From Mangifera indica (lineage: Eukaryota; Streptophyta; Magnoliopsida; Sapindales; Anacardiaceae): 64,000 nucleotides of DNA. Below are positions 1-10,072 of the stretch, piece after piece (position 1 is the stretch's first letter; each line of letters begins with the position of its first letter). Location of the stretch: NCBI RefSeq assembly GCF_011075055.1, contig NC_058150.1:14165408-14229407 (forward strand). Reading direction: 5' to 3'. Made by a program: the position numbers and the translations under genes. The notes beneath the pieces are model-generated. The model ran no database searches. It worked only from the letters and a program-made list of their open reading frames with translations, and was not told the origin of the DNA.

Positions 1-20
1 ATTGAAAGAGTTGAGAGGGG

Positions 21-28
21 TATTTATA
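21..28 (-). promoter_or_regulatory. TATA box of the off-window PG-A gene
   Basis: The minus strand reads TATAAATA. The same box, in the same local context (ggggtatttatagg on the plus strand), lies about 85 bp upstream of the start codon of the intact polygalacturonase. By that spacing the PG-A start codon would lie roughly 60 bp left of the window. Confidence 0.6.
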
Positions 29-1112
29 GGATTTGAAAAAAAGAATTAAGCTTTGGGTAGTAGACTTGCATGAATTAGAAGCAAGCTGCCCCGAACTTTG
101 AGAGGAGATTTTACTTTTTAAAAATTAATTTTTGGAGTTTTTACTAAACTACCCTTACTTGATGCTATTTTAGCTTGCATTTATGTTTTGGATGTCTTTC
201 GGTTACGTTATAGTTTTCATTTAATGAATAGTTTAGTTCTAAACATTTTCATGATATAAACTTTTCTTAATATTAATATTAGTATTCTTACTTGGCTCTG
301 TTAAAATTCTTTGCTATCAAACAAAAAAATATATATATATTAATATTATTTTTTTAAATATTAATATTTTATCTTATAATTAAATAATTTTTAATTAAAT
401 ATAAAATAACATTCAATCATATAATAATATATTAATATTTATACTTTATATATATCCATTGATAAAACATTTAGTGTTATCCATTACGTGAAATTAATAT
501 TTGATCAAAGACTTTAATTACAAGTATAATCTTGATGTGGATAATAACCATTCTTGTAATATTCATTTCTAAATTATTACAAGAAATTTTCTATTAAAAA
601 CAATTTTGATCCTAAAGAAAGTAAATACTTGCTCAACTGAAGATATCATTACCACTTAGTGAATTAAAAGTTTTTAAAAGTAATTATATATACGGATTAG
701 GGGTGGATTCGATCTAAATTATTCAAGCTCAGATCGATGTTCATATGAAATGAATCGAATTCAAATTAGACAAATTTTAGTTTGAACTTGGCTCAACACA
801 TAACAACTTTTCTAGCGATCTTTTTTTTTTTCGATAATAACAACTTCTTATCAGTTAACTTGATCTCTAGTTAATTGTTTTTAAATTGAAGTCGAATTCA
901 AGCTAATCCTTATTTAAAGTTAGGAATTGTTTTAATATATGCTTCAATGTGTAATACATTAATATATTGATTTTTATTTAAGTGATTTTTGTATGTGTAC
1001 ACCTCTACATATATTTTTACATAGAATAAAAAGAAATTTCTATAAACTTTTTGTTTTCTTTTTAATAAAAATTGTACATGATGCAATTAATTGCATCTAC
1101 AAGATTAAATTA

Positions 1113-1117
1113 GAATA
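1113..1117. repeat. Target-site duplication, left copy (Copia)
   Basis: GAATA directly precedes the 5' LTR and recurs directly after the 3' LTR. The intact flank of PG-B near 28053 has one 'aatag' context at the matching place, as expected for an empty site. Confidence 0.9.
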
Positions 1118-1493
1118 TATTGGATCCGGTCCACCCATGATAGGTTGACCCAATCCATTAGGGTTATAGGTTAACCCATGATTGGCGATATTACTATATT
1201 GCCCTTGACAGTTATTTTTAATAACTGTCACTCCCTCTTTTATTTAAATGGAATGTAACTTCCATTGGGAAGTTAACAGAAACATAATTACAGCAAAACA
1301 GAAATAGCATCACAGTACTCTTCCAAATCAATTCTCTGGAAGAATTCTTGCAGAAACGTAGAGAGATAATAAGCAAATTGTGTTGTGGACATTTCCAGGA
1401 GTGCATCGAATCACCGAATCATCATCAATTGTCAGATTCGTTGAACCGGGTGTGTTTATTGTGATCCTGGAATTAGTTTGATTTATGCTTACA
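1118..1493 (+). repeat. Copia 5' LTR
   Basis: It begins TATTGGATCC and ends GCTTACA, so the usual terminal TG is TA here, in both LTR copies. A TATA-like TATTTAAA lies at 1241-1248. Upstream of it is a near-perfect hairpin, GACAGTTATT / AATAACTGTC (1207-1229), and downstream a second inverted pair (AACTTCC / GGAAGTT). The LTR is followed directly by the tRNA-Met primer-binding site, which fixes its 3' end. Confidence 0.93.
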
Positions 1494-1494
1494 T

Positions 1495-1508
1495 TGGTAT
1501 CAGAGCCA
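1495..1508 (+). other. Primer-binding site, initiator tRNA-Met type (Copia)
   Basis: TGGTATCAGAGCCA, one base after the 5' LTR, matches the plant initiator tRNA-Met 3' end complement used by most plant Copia and Gypsy elements to prime minus-strand synthesis. Confidence 0.92.
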
Positions 1509-2129
1509 CTTATATCTGTGCAATTGTGATGCTGGTGATAAAAACATGATTAGGAAGCATGTTTAGGGATTGAATTACGTGAACAGTAATTTATTTATTA
1601 AATAATGCGTACGGATGATTATGCTTATTGATGGATTTGTTGCAATTTTGTGAAATTGTTGCTTAGAATCATGTTAGGATGAATCCTGGATATTAGTTTC
1701 ATGATTAATTAGAAAAACATTGCACGAAATCGCATGAAAATGGACGAAATTCAGTGGTCTATGTTTCACCCAAAAACCGTGACATTCATGCATTTAATTC
1801 GCCAAATTTCGGTGACTTCGTCGCCTGAAAATTGATGTATCTTAATCTTCGTGTCTTGGGCTTCAAAAGCCCTATGAAATTGTCGCCGGTGAATGGCCGG
1901 AAGACAGCCAATTTTGCCCTCAAAGAATTAGGGTTCATACAGCGTCGCCGGTCACAATTGGGTTGGGAAAACCCAATTGCCCGATCTGAATAGTCAACGG
2001 ATTGGTCAAACCTGATGGTCAACGGTTCAACCCGTTTAATCAACCGGGTCGATCCAACCCGAATCCTGACCCATGGCAACCCGGTCAACCGGGGTCAACT
2101 TTTGACTGGTCAACGGTCAGCGTTTTGAC

Positions 2130-2262
2130 CGTGTGTGTGTGCGCGTGGAGGCGCGTGAGGACCTGGTTCGGCGCGTGGAAGCGCGTGAGTTGAGTTGTTC
2201 GGCGCGTATAAGCACGTGAGACATTATTTTGGCAAGTGGAAGCGCGTGCATGCTTCTATTAA
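2130..2262 (+). repeat. GC-rich 31-bp degenerate tandem array in the Copia leader
   Basis: About four units share the core 'gcgcgtggaagcgcgtgag', spaced about 31 bp, with diverged spacers. It is one of the few GC-rich stretches of the window and contains many CpG sites. It lies between the 5' LTR and gag, where packaging or translation-control signals often sit; a function is not shown. Confidence 0.75.
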
Positions 2263-2526
2263 TGCCCAACAGCTTATATTAGCTTAGATTCAGTTCTGAG
2301 TGATCTGTCTATGCATGAATTAAACACTTATTGGTGTTATTTTGATCATGGTTTTGAATTATACTTTGCTAAACATGTGAACATGTGTTGTTTATATTGT
2401 TATGCATGTATAATTTATTATTGTCTATTTGTTGGTCATATATATAAGGTGAACATGTTGAGTAAGGACTACTATCTGAACTATAAGAAGAATCCGGAGC
2501 ATAACTTACACACTCACATTTAGACC

Positions 2527-2889
2527 ATGACTGAAAGAATATTACAATTAAGAGCTGAGGGCATATCCCTTGCTCATAATGAAAAGATTTATGGACTATT
2601 GATGTCATTGCCTGATAATTGGTCTGATGTAGTCACTAAGATTATCCAAGATGACAAGAAAGTATTGAATTTTTGGGATTGCGTGTATGAGTTACAAAAG
2701 ACAGAAGAGCAAAACATTGTTATGAATATAAGGAAAACAACAGCTCTTTCTATTTTCCCAAATCAGCGGAGTGTGAGGCATGTTGGCTATCGCAAACAAT
2801 GCAAAAACTTTATATTAGATAAAGTTACTCCGAGGATTATTGAAAAAAACAGAGGAAGTTTATCATTTTCGGAATTGGTATCGAGTTGA
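2527..2889 (+). CDS. Gag-like extra reading frame in the Copia leader (degenerate)
   Basis: A 120-codon frame, separate from the main gag. Its first half contains 'LLMSLPDNWSDVV' and 'FWDCVYELQKTEEQ', which resemble the LLxxLPxxW...DV segment of Copia gag (UBN2-type) proteins. The second half is lysine- and arginine-rich and not recognised. After a run of seven A at 2843-2849 the +1 frame stays open to a stop at 2975-2977 and ends in a serine-rich acidic tail. So the original frame may have been about 150 codons with a 1-base slip. It could be a captured gag fragment from another Copia element, or chance. I am unsure of function. Confidence 0.4.
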   Translation: MTERILQLRAEGISLAHNEKIYGLLMSLPDNWSDVVTKIIQDDKKVLNFWDCVYELQKTEEQNIVMNIRKTTALSIFPNQRSVRHVGYRKQCKNFILDKVTPRIIEKNRGSLSFSELVSS

Positions 2890-3333
2890 AGATCGGTTGA
2901 TTGTTAAAATGCCATGTTTTAACAATTATAAACCTCGAATCAAAGAAAGTTCAGATTCTAGTTCAAGTCAAGATTAGTCTTAGTCATTGAATTTCATGTC
3001 CATATTTATTTCATGCATATTTGTTTAATTTTGAATTATTGTTATGTTAAACTCTCAATGTTGATATAATATATATGTTTTATGGATTATTTGTGAGAAT
3101 TCTGAGACTGGTAGAATTAAATTATTCTCGTCTGGAATATACATTGACGCGATTGGATTAATTGTTAAAATGTGAAACATTTGTGTCATTGACGATAATT
3201 GGGAACATAGTGAACTTTCGACTCTATGCCTTATGTGACATATTTTAATCTTTAATGCACAATTGCGACAATAAAATGTGTATATATCTTATTATTGGTG
3301 TTGTGTTGCGTATCTCTGTAGTTATATATTGAA

Positions 3334-4230
3334 ATGGCTTCAAAAAACATAATTACCGATTTGAATAAGGGAGAAAGATTGAATGGAGACAATTATAAAA
3401 TATGGAGAATGAGAATGCACTATATCCTAGATGAACAGGATGCCTTGGGGGCTGTTAATCAGGTAATGGATGAGCCCCTGCCAGCTGAGGGGCATAATCC
3501 TAATAATGCCCAACATAGGCGTAACATGGACGCTTATAATTCCTGGAAAAAGAAAGATTCGACAGCCAGAGGAATACTCATCAGCTCAATGAATGATGAT
3601 ATTGCTTATCAGTATGAGCAATTTAAAACTGCAAATGCTATGTGGGTAGCATTGACAGAAAAGTTTGGAGGAACGACCGTCTCTAAACTGTGGCAGTTGA
3701 CCATCAAGTTCGACACATATAAGAAAGTTCCTAATAAGCCAATGAAGCAACATCTGAGGGAAATGTCGAACATGATAATTGAGCTGAAGAAAGCTGGGCA
3801 TGATCTGACTGATGAACAACAAGTGTAGGCTGTTATACGCTCTCTTCCTGATAGTTGGGAGCACATGAAAGTGAACATGACTTATAATGGCAATATCAGG
3901 ACTTTTGATGATATTGCTCGCCATCTTAAACTGGAAGCTGAGCGCCTAGAAGCTGCTGGACTAAATGTTCAAGCATATGTTGCTGAGTCTAGTTCGAAGA
4001 AGTTTTCTGGCTATAAGAGAAAATGGCGAAAATCAGGAAAAGGAAAAGAGATCGCCCAAGGACCTGTGAACAAGAACAAATGGTTCAAGCGCAAAAGAGG
4101 CAAGCGCTATGGGAAAAGAGGTAAGTCTAAACTAACCTGTTATAACTGTAGTAACAAGGGTCATTTCGCCCGTGAATGCATGGAGCCGAAAAAGGTATTG
4201 TCTTATCTTGTCTCAAATTGTGAGATTTAT
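3334..4230 (+). pseudogene. Copia gag with CCHC zinc knuckle
   Basis: The capsid/nucleocapsid part of the polyprotein. It begins MASKNIITDLNKGERLNGDN, followed by a 'YKIWRMRMHYIL' block typical of Copia gag, and a later LPDSWEHMK block. A lysine/arginine-rich stretch (about 4010-4130) precedes a CX2CX4HX4C zinc knuckle (CYNCSNKGHFAREC, 4138-4179). A TAG at 3826-3828 splits the region. There is no sign of frameshift. Confidence 0.9.
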
Positions 4231-5694
4231 GTTTCCAGTATCGTTTTCTTAACTGAATCTCATCTTATGTGGACTGTAGACTCAGGAGCCACAGACCATG
4301 TAGCTCGTGATAGAGACACTTTCGTAGAATTTCGTCGAATACCGAGAGAAACGCGATGGATATATGTAGGCAATAATACCAAAGTTGAAGTGAAAGGAAT
4401 GGGCACATACAAATTGGTTTTGCGTGGTGGTCAAACCTTGTACCTACATGATGTTTTATATGCTCCAGAAATTCGACGAAATCTGATCTCTGTAATGGTT
4501 CTGTTAAAACTGGGATATTGTTTTATTTTCTCTGAAAACTTGGTTAAACTTTTTTATAACGATATATTTTATGGATGTGGATTTATGTCTGAAAGTTTTA
4601 TGGTGCTGGACACCTTAAATTGTATTAATGATAATATTGTTAGTTTTTCTTTATTTGCAACTCCTAATAGTCTAGATGTGGATGCAAATAAATGACATGC
4701 TAGATTAGGGCATATTGGCCAAGAGAGAATGAACAGATTGGCTCGTGAAGGTTTATTAGGACCTGTCACGAAAATAGATTTGCCTATTTGTGAGCATTGT
4801 CTAGCGGGAAAAACTACTAAAAAACCTTTTGACAAAGCTATTAGAGCTGAAGTTCCTCTGTAACTTGTACATTCAGATATTTGTGGACCTATGAATGTTA
4901 AAGCTAGAAAATGAGCATTCTATTTCATCACTTTCATAGATGATTATTCACGTTTTGGTTATGTCTATTTGATCTCCCATAAGTTAGAAGCAATAGATTG
5001 CTTTAGACATTATATGAATGAGGTTGAGAATCAGTTGGACAAAAGAATAAAAGCCTTGAGAACTGATCGAGGTCGTGAATATTTATCTACCAAATTTAAG
5101 GAATTATGTAGTGAAAAAGGAATTATGAGGCAATTGACGATTCCTAGAACTCCGCAACAAAATGGTGTAGCAGAGAGACGGAATCAAACACTGTTGGAAA
5201 TGGTTAGGTCTATGATGGCGTAAGCAAATCTTCAAATTTCGTATTGGGGAGATGCTTTAATGACTGCGACTTATATACTTAACCGTGTGCCTACTAAGTC
5301 AGTAATTTCTACACCTTATGAGTTATGGACAGGTAGGAAACCTGAATTAAATATAATGCGCCCTTGGGGGTCTGCTGCATATATCCATGACACATTTCAT
5401 AAATTCGGAAAATTGGGTCCAAGAGGTAAGAAATGTATCTTCATAAGATACTCTGAGCACTCCAAAGGGTACATGTTCATAACTGAGGACTTTGATAGAA
5501 GAGTGACTGAAATAGAATCTCGAGATGTGACGTTCATAGAAAATGAGTTTCCTAAAAAGGGTGATATCGATAAAAGTCTTCATCTGTATGAAACGGAAGA
5601 GGAATGTGGAGAAGGTTCGTCTCAGCGACCATTAGTTGTGTCACAAGAGACGATGTCTCTACCAGATAGTGGGAGCAATGAGGTTATGCTCTAA
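4231..5694 (+). pseudogene. Copia protease and integrase region
   Basis: The protease active site reads WTVDSGATDHV (about 4269-4301). After it come the GAG-pre-integrase block with the HARLGH motif and the HCLAGK pair near 4696-4815, then the integrase core with HSDICGPM (about 4870), IDDYSRFGY (about 4936), RTDRGREY (about 5062) and PRTPQQNGVAERRN (about 5143). The zinc-binding and D,D,E residues appear to be present. Stops at 4693, 4861, 4912, 5221 and 5692 fall inside it, so it cannot be made as one protein. Confidence 0.88.
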
Positions 5695-7380
5695 CCTATT
5701 TCGGATAGTGGGAGCGAAGATCCTCAATTACGAAGGAGCGAACGTTCTCGAATCCCCAAGAGACGTTTCGAAATTGAAAATGAAGTTTTCATAACTGCTC
5801 CTCTAAAAGACGATGAGCCTAAAAATATCAAAGAAGCTCTATCATCCCTTAATAAGGAAAAGTGGCAAGAAGCATTAAAGGAAGAAATGAAATCCATGGA
5901 ACTTAACCAAGTTTGGAGTCTAGTGGACTTACTGTCGGGTCGAAAACCCATTGGGAATAAATGGATTCTCAAAATTAAACGAAAGGTGGATGACTCAATA
6001 GATAGATACAAAGCTCGCCTAGTGGCAAAAGGTTATACTCAACAAGAAGGTATAGATTATGAAGAAACCTTTTCGCCCGTTGTGAGATTTACTTCAATCC
6101 GTGTCATTCTAGCTATAGTAGCACACTTAGATCTAGAATTGCATCAGATGGATGTCAAAACAGCTTTTCTTAATGGAGAGCTTGACGAAGAAATCTACAT
6201 GGATCAGCCTGTAGGTTTTGTGGTAAAAGGCCAATAGCGCAAAGTATGCAAGCTCCAAAAATCTATATATAGCCTAAAACAGTCATCAAGACAATGGTAC
6301 TTAAAATTTCATGAGGCAATATTGTTTTATAATTTTAAGATGTTAGAACAAGATCATTGTGTTTATGTGAAAAGATCTGATGACAAATTTGCAATTCTAT
6401 CTCTTTATGTGGATGATGTGCTGATAGCTGGGAATGATTTAGAATATGTGATGATCATTAAAAATTGGTTATCTGCAAATTTTGACATGAAGGATATGGG
6501 TGAAGCAGATTATATTTTAGGTATAAAAATCAAAAGGGATCGTTCAAAGAGACTTTTGGCTCTATCACAAGAGCGTTATATCCAAAAGATTCTAGAACGA
6601 TTCAATATGGGAAACTGCAAGCCCGTAGATAATCCTGTGTCAAAAGGCGATTCATTGAGCCAAGACTTATGTCCAAAAACTCAAAATGAAAGAAATGAAA
6701 TGTCTCTAGTACCTTATTCAAGTGCAGTTGGAAGTCTTATGTACGTGATGATGTGTACTCGTCCCGATATATGCTTCATTGTTAGATTGGTCAGTCGATA
6801 TCAATCGAATCCAAGAAGGGAACACTGGAAGGCTGTAAAGAGGATATTGAGATATCTGAAAGGCACTGTGGATTATTGTTTATGCTACCAAGGAAAAGAT
6901 TTATGTATCGTTGGCTATTCGGATGCTGACTGGGGTGGTGACTTAGACCAACACAAATCAACTTTAGGTTATGCTTTCTTACTCCAAAATGGCGTTATAT
7001 CTTGGAGCAGTAAGAAACAAACGTGCATAGCCTTATCCACAATGGAAGCAGAATTTGTAGCATGTTCTGCTGCTGTGCAAGAAACTGTTTGGTTGAAAAG
7101 ATTTTTTGAGAATTTGGGTGTAATGGATGCATCAGTTGGTCCTATAGTTATACATTGTGATAATCAAGCTGTGATAGCTTTCACAAAGGATCCCAAATTC
7201 CATAATAGAACCAAACATATCGACACCAGATATAACTTTGTCAGAGACATCATTTCGAAGAAGGAAGTGATCGTACAATATATTTCTACGCATAACATGA
7301 TTGCTGATCCTCTAACTAAACCGATCTCAAGATATGTATATCTTGCACATGTTAAGTCTCTTGGCTTGCGTAGAATATGA
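5695..7380 (+). pseudogene. Copia reverse transcriptase and RNase H region
   Basis: The region opens with [13 protein letters not shown] and carries [19 protein letters not shown] and [15 protein letters not shown] (about 6150-6190). The catalytic YVDD box lies in SLYVDDVLIAGND (about 6400-6440), and RNase H in GYSDADWGGD, STMEAEF and HCDNQAV. It ends with HNMIADPLTKPI, the normal Copia C-terminus. There is one premature stop (6235-6237); the frame from 6322 to 7380 is open and carries the YVDD and RNase H motifs. Confidence 0.92.
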
Positions 7381-7783
7381 TAGATGACTTTTTGAGTATA
7401 TATTGTACTTGTAACACAACGTTAGAACATCAAAGAGTTTGAATTTATTTTATGTGTTTGAATTCATGGTGTTTATGGATATACACATTGTTTATTTTTG
7501 AAATCTCAACGAGATGATAATGTCACACAAGTTTGATTGGCTCTCTCACACGAGCAATCGCCTTTGACACTGAGGAGAGCGTGCAAAGATGAGACATATT
7601 TCTTGAGGTTGATGCTGCTTAAAGAGCGTGCTTAGAAAATGAGAATTGTTCAAGAAATGAATTATTTGATATGTCGCCTTGATGATTAATCAAGATGAGG
7701 TCATGACTTGATGGATTTGAAAATGACCAATTTGGATTCCCTACGTCCAAATAACTTGTGAATGCCAGATATGAGTTCTTAAT
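7381..7783 (+). other. Copia 3' untranslated part, up to the Gypsy insertion
   Basis: No reading frame. It continues the Copia element after the pol stop and is interrupted by the Gypsy element; the rest of this segment is at 17084-17802. Confidence 0.8.
7779..7783. repeat. Target-site duplication, left copy (Gypsy 1)
   Basis: TTAAT, identical to 17079-17083; it lies in the Copia 3' untranslated part. Confidence 0.9.
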
Positions 7784-10036
7784 TGTAACATCCCTCCCTA
7801 GTAGTACTACCCACCGAAGGAGAAATGTTACGAATTAATATTCGTAGCGTCTATTTTTTTTTCTTTTTAAAAATACTTTACAATAAATGCATCATTAAAA
7901 GTGTTTAGGAAGTATTCCAAGAAAACTAAAAATCTGGAAGCGAACAAAAGATGTATATACTCATATGAAGACTCATCTGAAAGTATCTGAAAATAGGGAG
8001 TAATCATATGTAACTGTACCATAATCTCAAAAAGTCAAAAGTCGATAAAAACATGCCACTGTATGCATGTAATATAAACCAGAGATAACCTGCTTCAGCC
8101 GGATCTACCTACGCTGACCTGACCCTGCCTCGCAGCTACCTCGATCACCTGTACTTGCAATCAGGAAAGAAAAGGGAGTGAGTGATAAGAACACTCAGTA
8201 AGGGGAAAGAATCAAGTAAACTATCCTCTTTTTTTTCCTGTTCTTACTCACTTTTGGGACTCAACCTCACATCTTAACCTTTATAAGAGATTGAAGGGAT
8301 AATTTAGTTCACTCTTTACTATTTGGGTCATACTTTGTCCCATCTGGTGTCTATTTAATACTTTCTGGAAGCTAACTATAGGGATTTGACACTTTTCTAA
8401 GCTCAAGCTCTTTTTCTTTCACTACACTATTTCTGAATCTGAATTGAGCTCTACTGCAAGCGGACCTTACTAGGGGTCTATGTCCTACTACGGACGTGTC
8501 CTACTGCGGACGTGCCCTACTGCGGACGGTGTAGTTTAAAGTGCCCCCTCATAATTTATAGCATGCATGCGGGTCTTATATCTTACTAATTTTGCTTCCA
8601 TTTAAATTTATTCATAACGCACCAGACATTACTCTTGGGACGACTCCTAAATCTTGAGCCCCAAATTCTTTTTCTTGTTTTTCTTTCTTTTTGTTTTCTT
8701 CTTTTCTTTCCTTTCCTTTCCTTTCCCTTCCTTTCTTTCCTTTCTTCTTCCTTTTCTTTCTTTTTTTCTTTCTTTCCTTCTTTCTTTCTTGCCCAGAATT
8801 ATGAAACACTGTTCACAGAACAGTCATTTAACAGGGCAGCCTTCTTTTTCATACAATTTAACATCCCAAACGGTTTCTACTTCATACAAGCTATATATCG
8901 TTGAAAAGAGGATTCAAAGATCTTTCCAACGAGCTATAATAGCACTCATAATTCAATAGATAAGGCAGTCAAAACGTGAGCGAAACTCAGTGATAAAATT
9001 ACGAAATACTGTTCACAGAACAGACATTTAGTAGGGCAGCATTCTTTTCATACGATTTAACAGCCCAAACGGTTTCTAATTCATACAAACTTTATATCTT
9101 TGAAAAGAGGATTCAAAGATCTTTCCAACAAGATATAATAGCACTCATAATTCATTCAATCAGGCAGTCAAAACAGCAGATAAATTCAGTGGCAAAAACT
9201 GCCTCCCCTGTTTATTTGATAAAGCAGTCCTTTCGGTTTATACAATCTTTAACAGTCCAAATGATCTCTAATTCATACAAGCTATATATCATTGGAAAGA
9301 TCATTCAAAGAGATTTCCAACAAGATATAATAGCGCTTATAATTCAATAGATAAGGTAGCCAAAACATGGGACGAACTCAGTGGCAAAAACTGTAAATAT
9401 CATGCAACTTTCTGCCTTAAACCAAATCACACACATAGACATCCCAGATGGCAAAACAACATTCCTCAACTTCAAAATCACCATTTATAACATAGATCCG
9501 AGGAATCAAAAGCTTAAAACATGCAACATATCAATAATGATTCCCCTTACCTTGTTTCAAGTCAGATCTTTGCAAATTGGTTTCCTTCTCTTTGTTTTGC
9601 TTCTTTTATCACCAAGACCACTTTAAATCAATACCAAAACACACTAGCATAATCATATAACATGCATATAAACATAGATAAAAGGGAAAAGAAAGAGATC
9701 TTTGGTTACCAAAGCTTCCAAGTGCTTCCTTTTCTTTTTCTTTCCTTATTTATCTTCCAAAAGCCTTCCAAATTACTCACTGTGCAACAAAGAAAGGAAG
9801 AAGATTGTCTTCCTCTCTGGAAGAGACGAAAGAACGATGGAAAAAGAAAAAGGAAAGCAAAAGGTAAAGGGAGCAGGTTATTGACTTTTCTCCTCCTTTT
9901 CTTTTTTTTTCAATATATTATTATTATATTATTATTTTACTTTTATATATATCTCAAAACACACATACAATTGGAAATATTTCCAAACAGGGTCAAAAGA
10001 CGTAATTATCCCTGAAACATATCTGAGGGTATTACA
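7784..10036 (-). repeat. Gypsy 1 3' LTR (left on the plus strand)
   Basis: Plus strand starts TGTAACATCCC and ends GGGTATTACA. Inside are short repeats of 'ctactgcggacgtg' (about 8490-8535), a long CT-only tract (about 8665-8795) and three tandem units of about 190-200 bp that share 'ataatagc(a/g)ct(c/t)ataattc' (near 8936, 9139 and 9331). The reading frames seen in it come from the CT tract and low-complexity sequence and are not genes. Confidence 0.93.
8665..8795. repeat. Pure CT / GA low-complexity tract in the Gypsy LTR
   Basis: About 130 bp of almost only C and T on the plus strand, built from ttcctttc-type units. It recurs in all four Gypsy LTR copies (near 15706-15832, 55655-55767 and 62875-62987) with length differences. 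It yields lysine/glutamate/arginine-rich or phenylalanine/serine-rich frames that should not be taken for proteins. Confidence 0.9.
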
Positions 10037-10050
10037 ACTCTTCCCCCCTT
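10037..10050 (-). other. Polypurine tract of Gypsy 1
   Basis: The minus strand reads AAGGGGGGAAGAGT immediately before the 3' LTR, the expected primer for plus-strand synthesis. The same tract occurs in the sister element at 57237-57250. Confidence 0.88.
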
Positions 10051-10072
10051 ACAAGAATTTCGTCCTCGGAAT

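Larger units (their letters stand above)
1..1117 (-). other. 5' flank of an off-window polygalacturonase paralogue (PG-A), left part
   Basis: This stretch has no open gene. It matches, base for base over long runs, the region directly upstream of the polygalacturonase at 24824-26768 (positions about 26833-28050), including the TATA box, the run around 'gaagcaagctgc' and the palindromic 'atgcaat' area near 1080. The flank reads on the minus strand, so the matching gene must begin just left of base 1. Homology breaks exactly at the Copia insertion at 1118 and resumes at 18179. Bases 696-925 hold one copy of a dispersed 'ggtggattcga' type repeat. That the missing gene is a polygalacturonase is inferred from the flank alone. 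Confidence 0.8.
1509..3333 (+). other. Copia leader between primer-binding site and gag
   Basis: About 1.8 kb without the main reading frame, long for a Copia leader. It holds a GC-rich part with 'ggtcaac' and 'cgccgg' motifs (about 1790-2120), an array of degenerate repeats of about 31 bp (2130-2262) and a separate gag-like reading frame (2527-2889). Related leaders can be recognised in two other places in the window (about 47620-48260 plus strand, and about 21880-22870 minus strand). Confidence 0.7.
3334..7380 (+). pseudogene. Copia gag-pol polyprotein, broken by seven in-frame stops
   Basis: One continuous reading frame of 1349 codons from the ATG at 3334 to the TGA at 7378, with no frameshift but seven premature stops: 3826 (TAG), 4693 (TGA), 4861 (TAA), 4912 (TGA), 5221 (TAA), 5692 (TAA) and 6235 (TAG). 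Order: gag, CCHC zinc knuckle, aspartic protease, integrase, reverse transcriptase, RNase H, which is the Copia order. Each stop can be explained by one C-to-T or G-to-A change from CAA, CAG, CGA or TGG. The frame and most motifs survive, so the element worked until fairly recently, but this copy cannot make the polyprotein. Confidence 0.93.

Noticed and set aside
1495..1508. tRNA-like sequence TGGTATCAGAGCCA
   Set aside because: It is only the primer-binding site complementary to a tRNA 3' end; there is no cloverleaf around it.
1786..2193. Frames of 63 and 100 codons in the Copia leader
   Set aside because: They overlap each other on opposite strands in GC-richer repeat DNA and resemble nothing known; they are best explained by composition.
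8612..8959. Overlapping Lys/Glu/Arg-rich and Phe/Ser-rich reading frames on both strands
   Set aside because: They come from the CT-only tract in the Gypsy LTR; the same pseudo-frames appear at 15653-16000, 55605-55852 and 62820-63073 in the other LTR copies.
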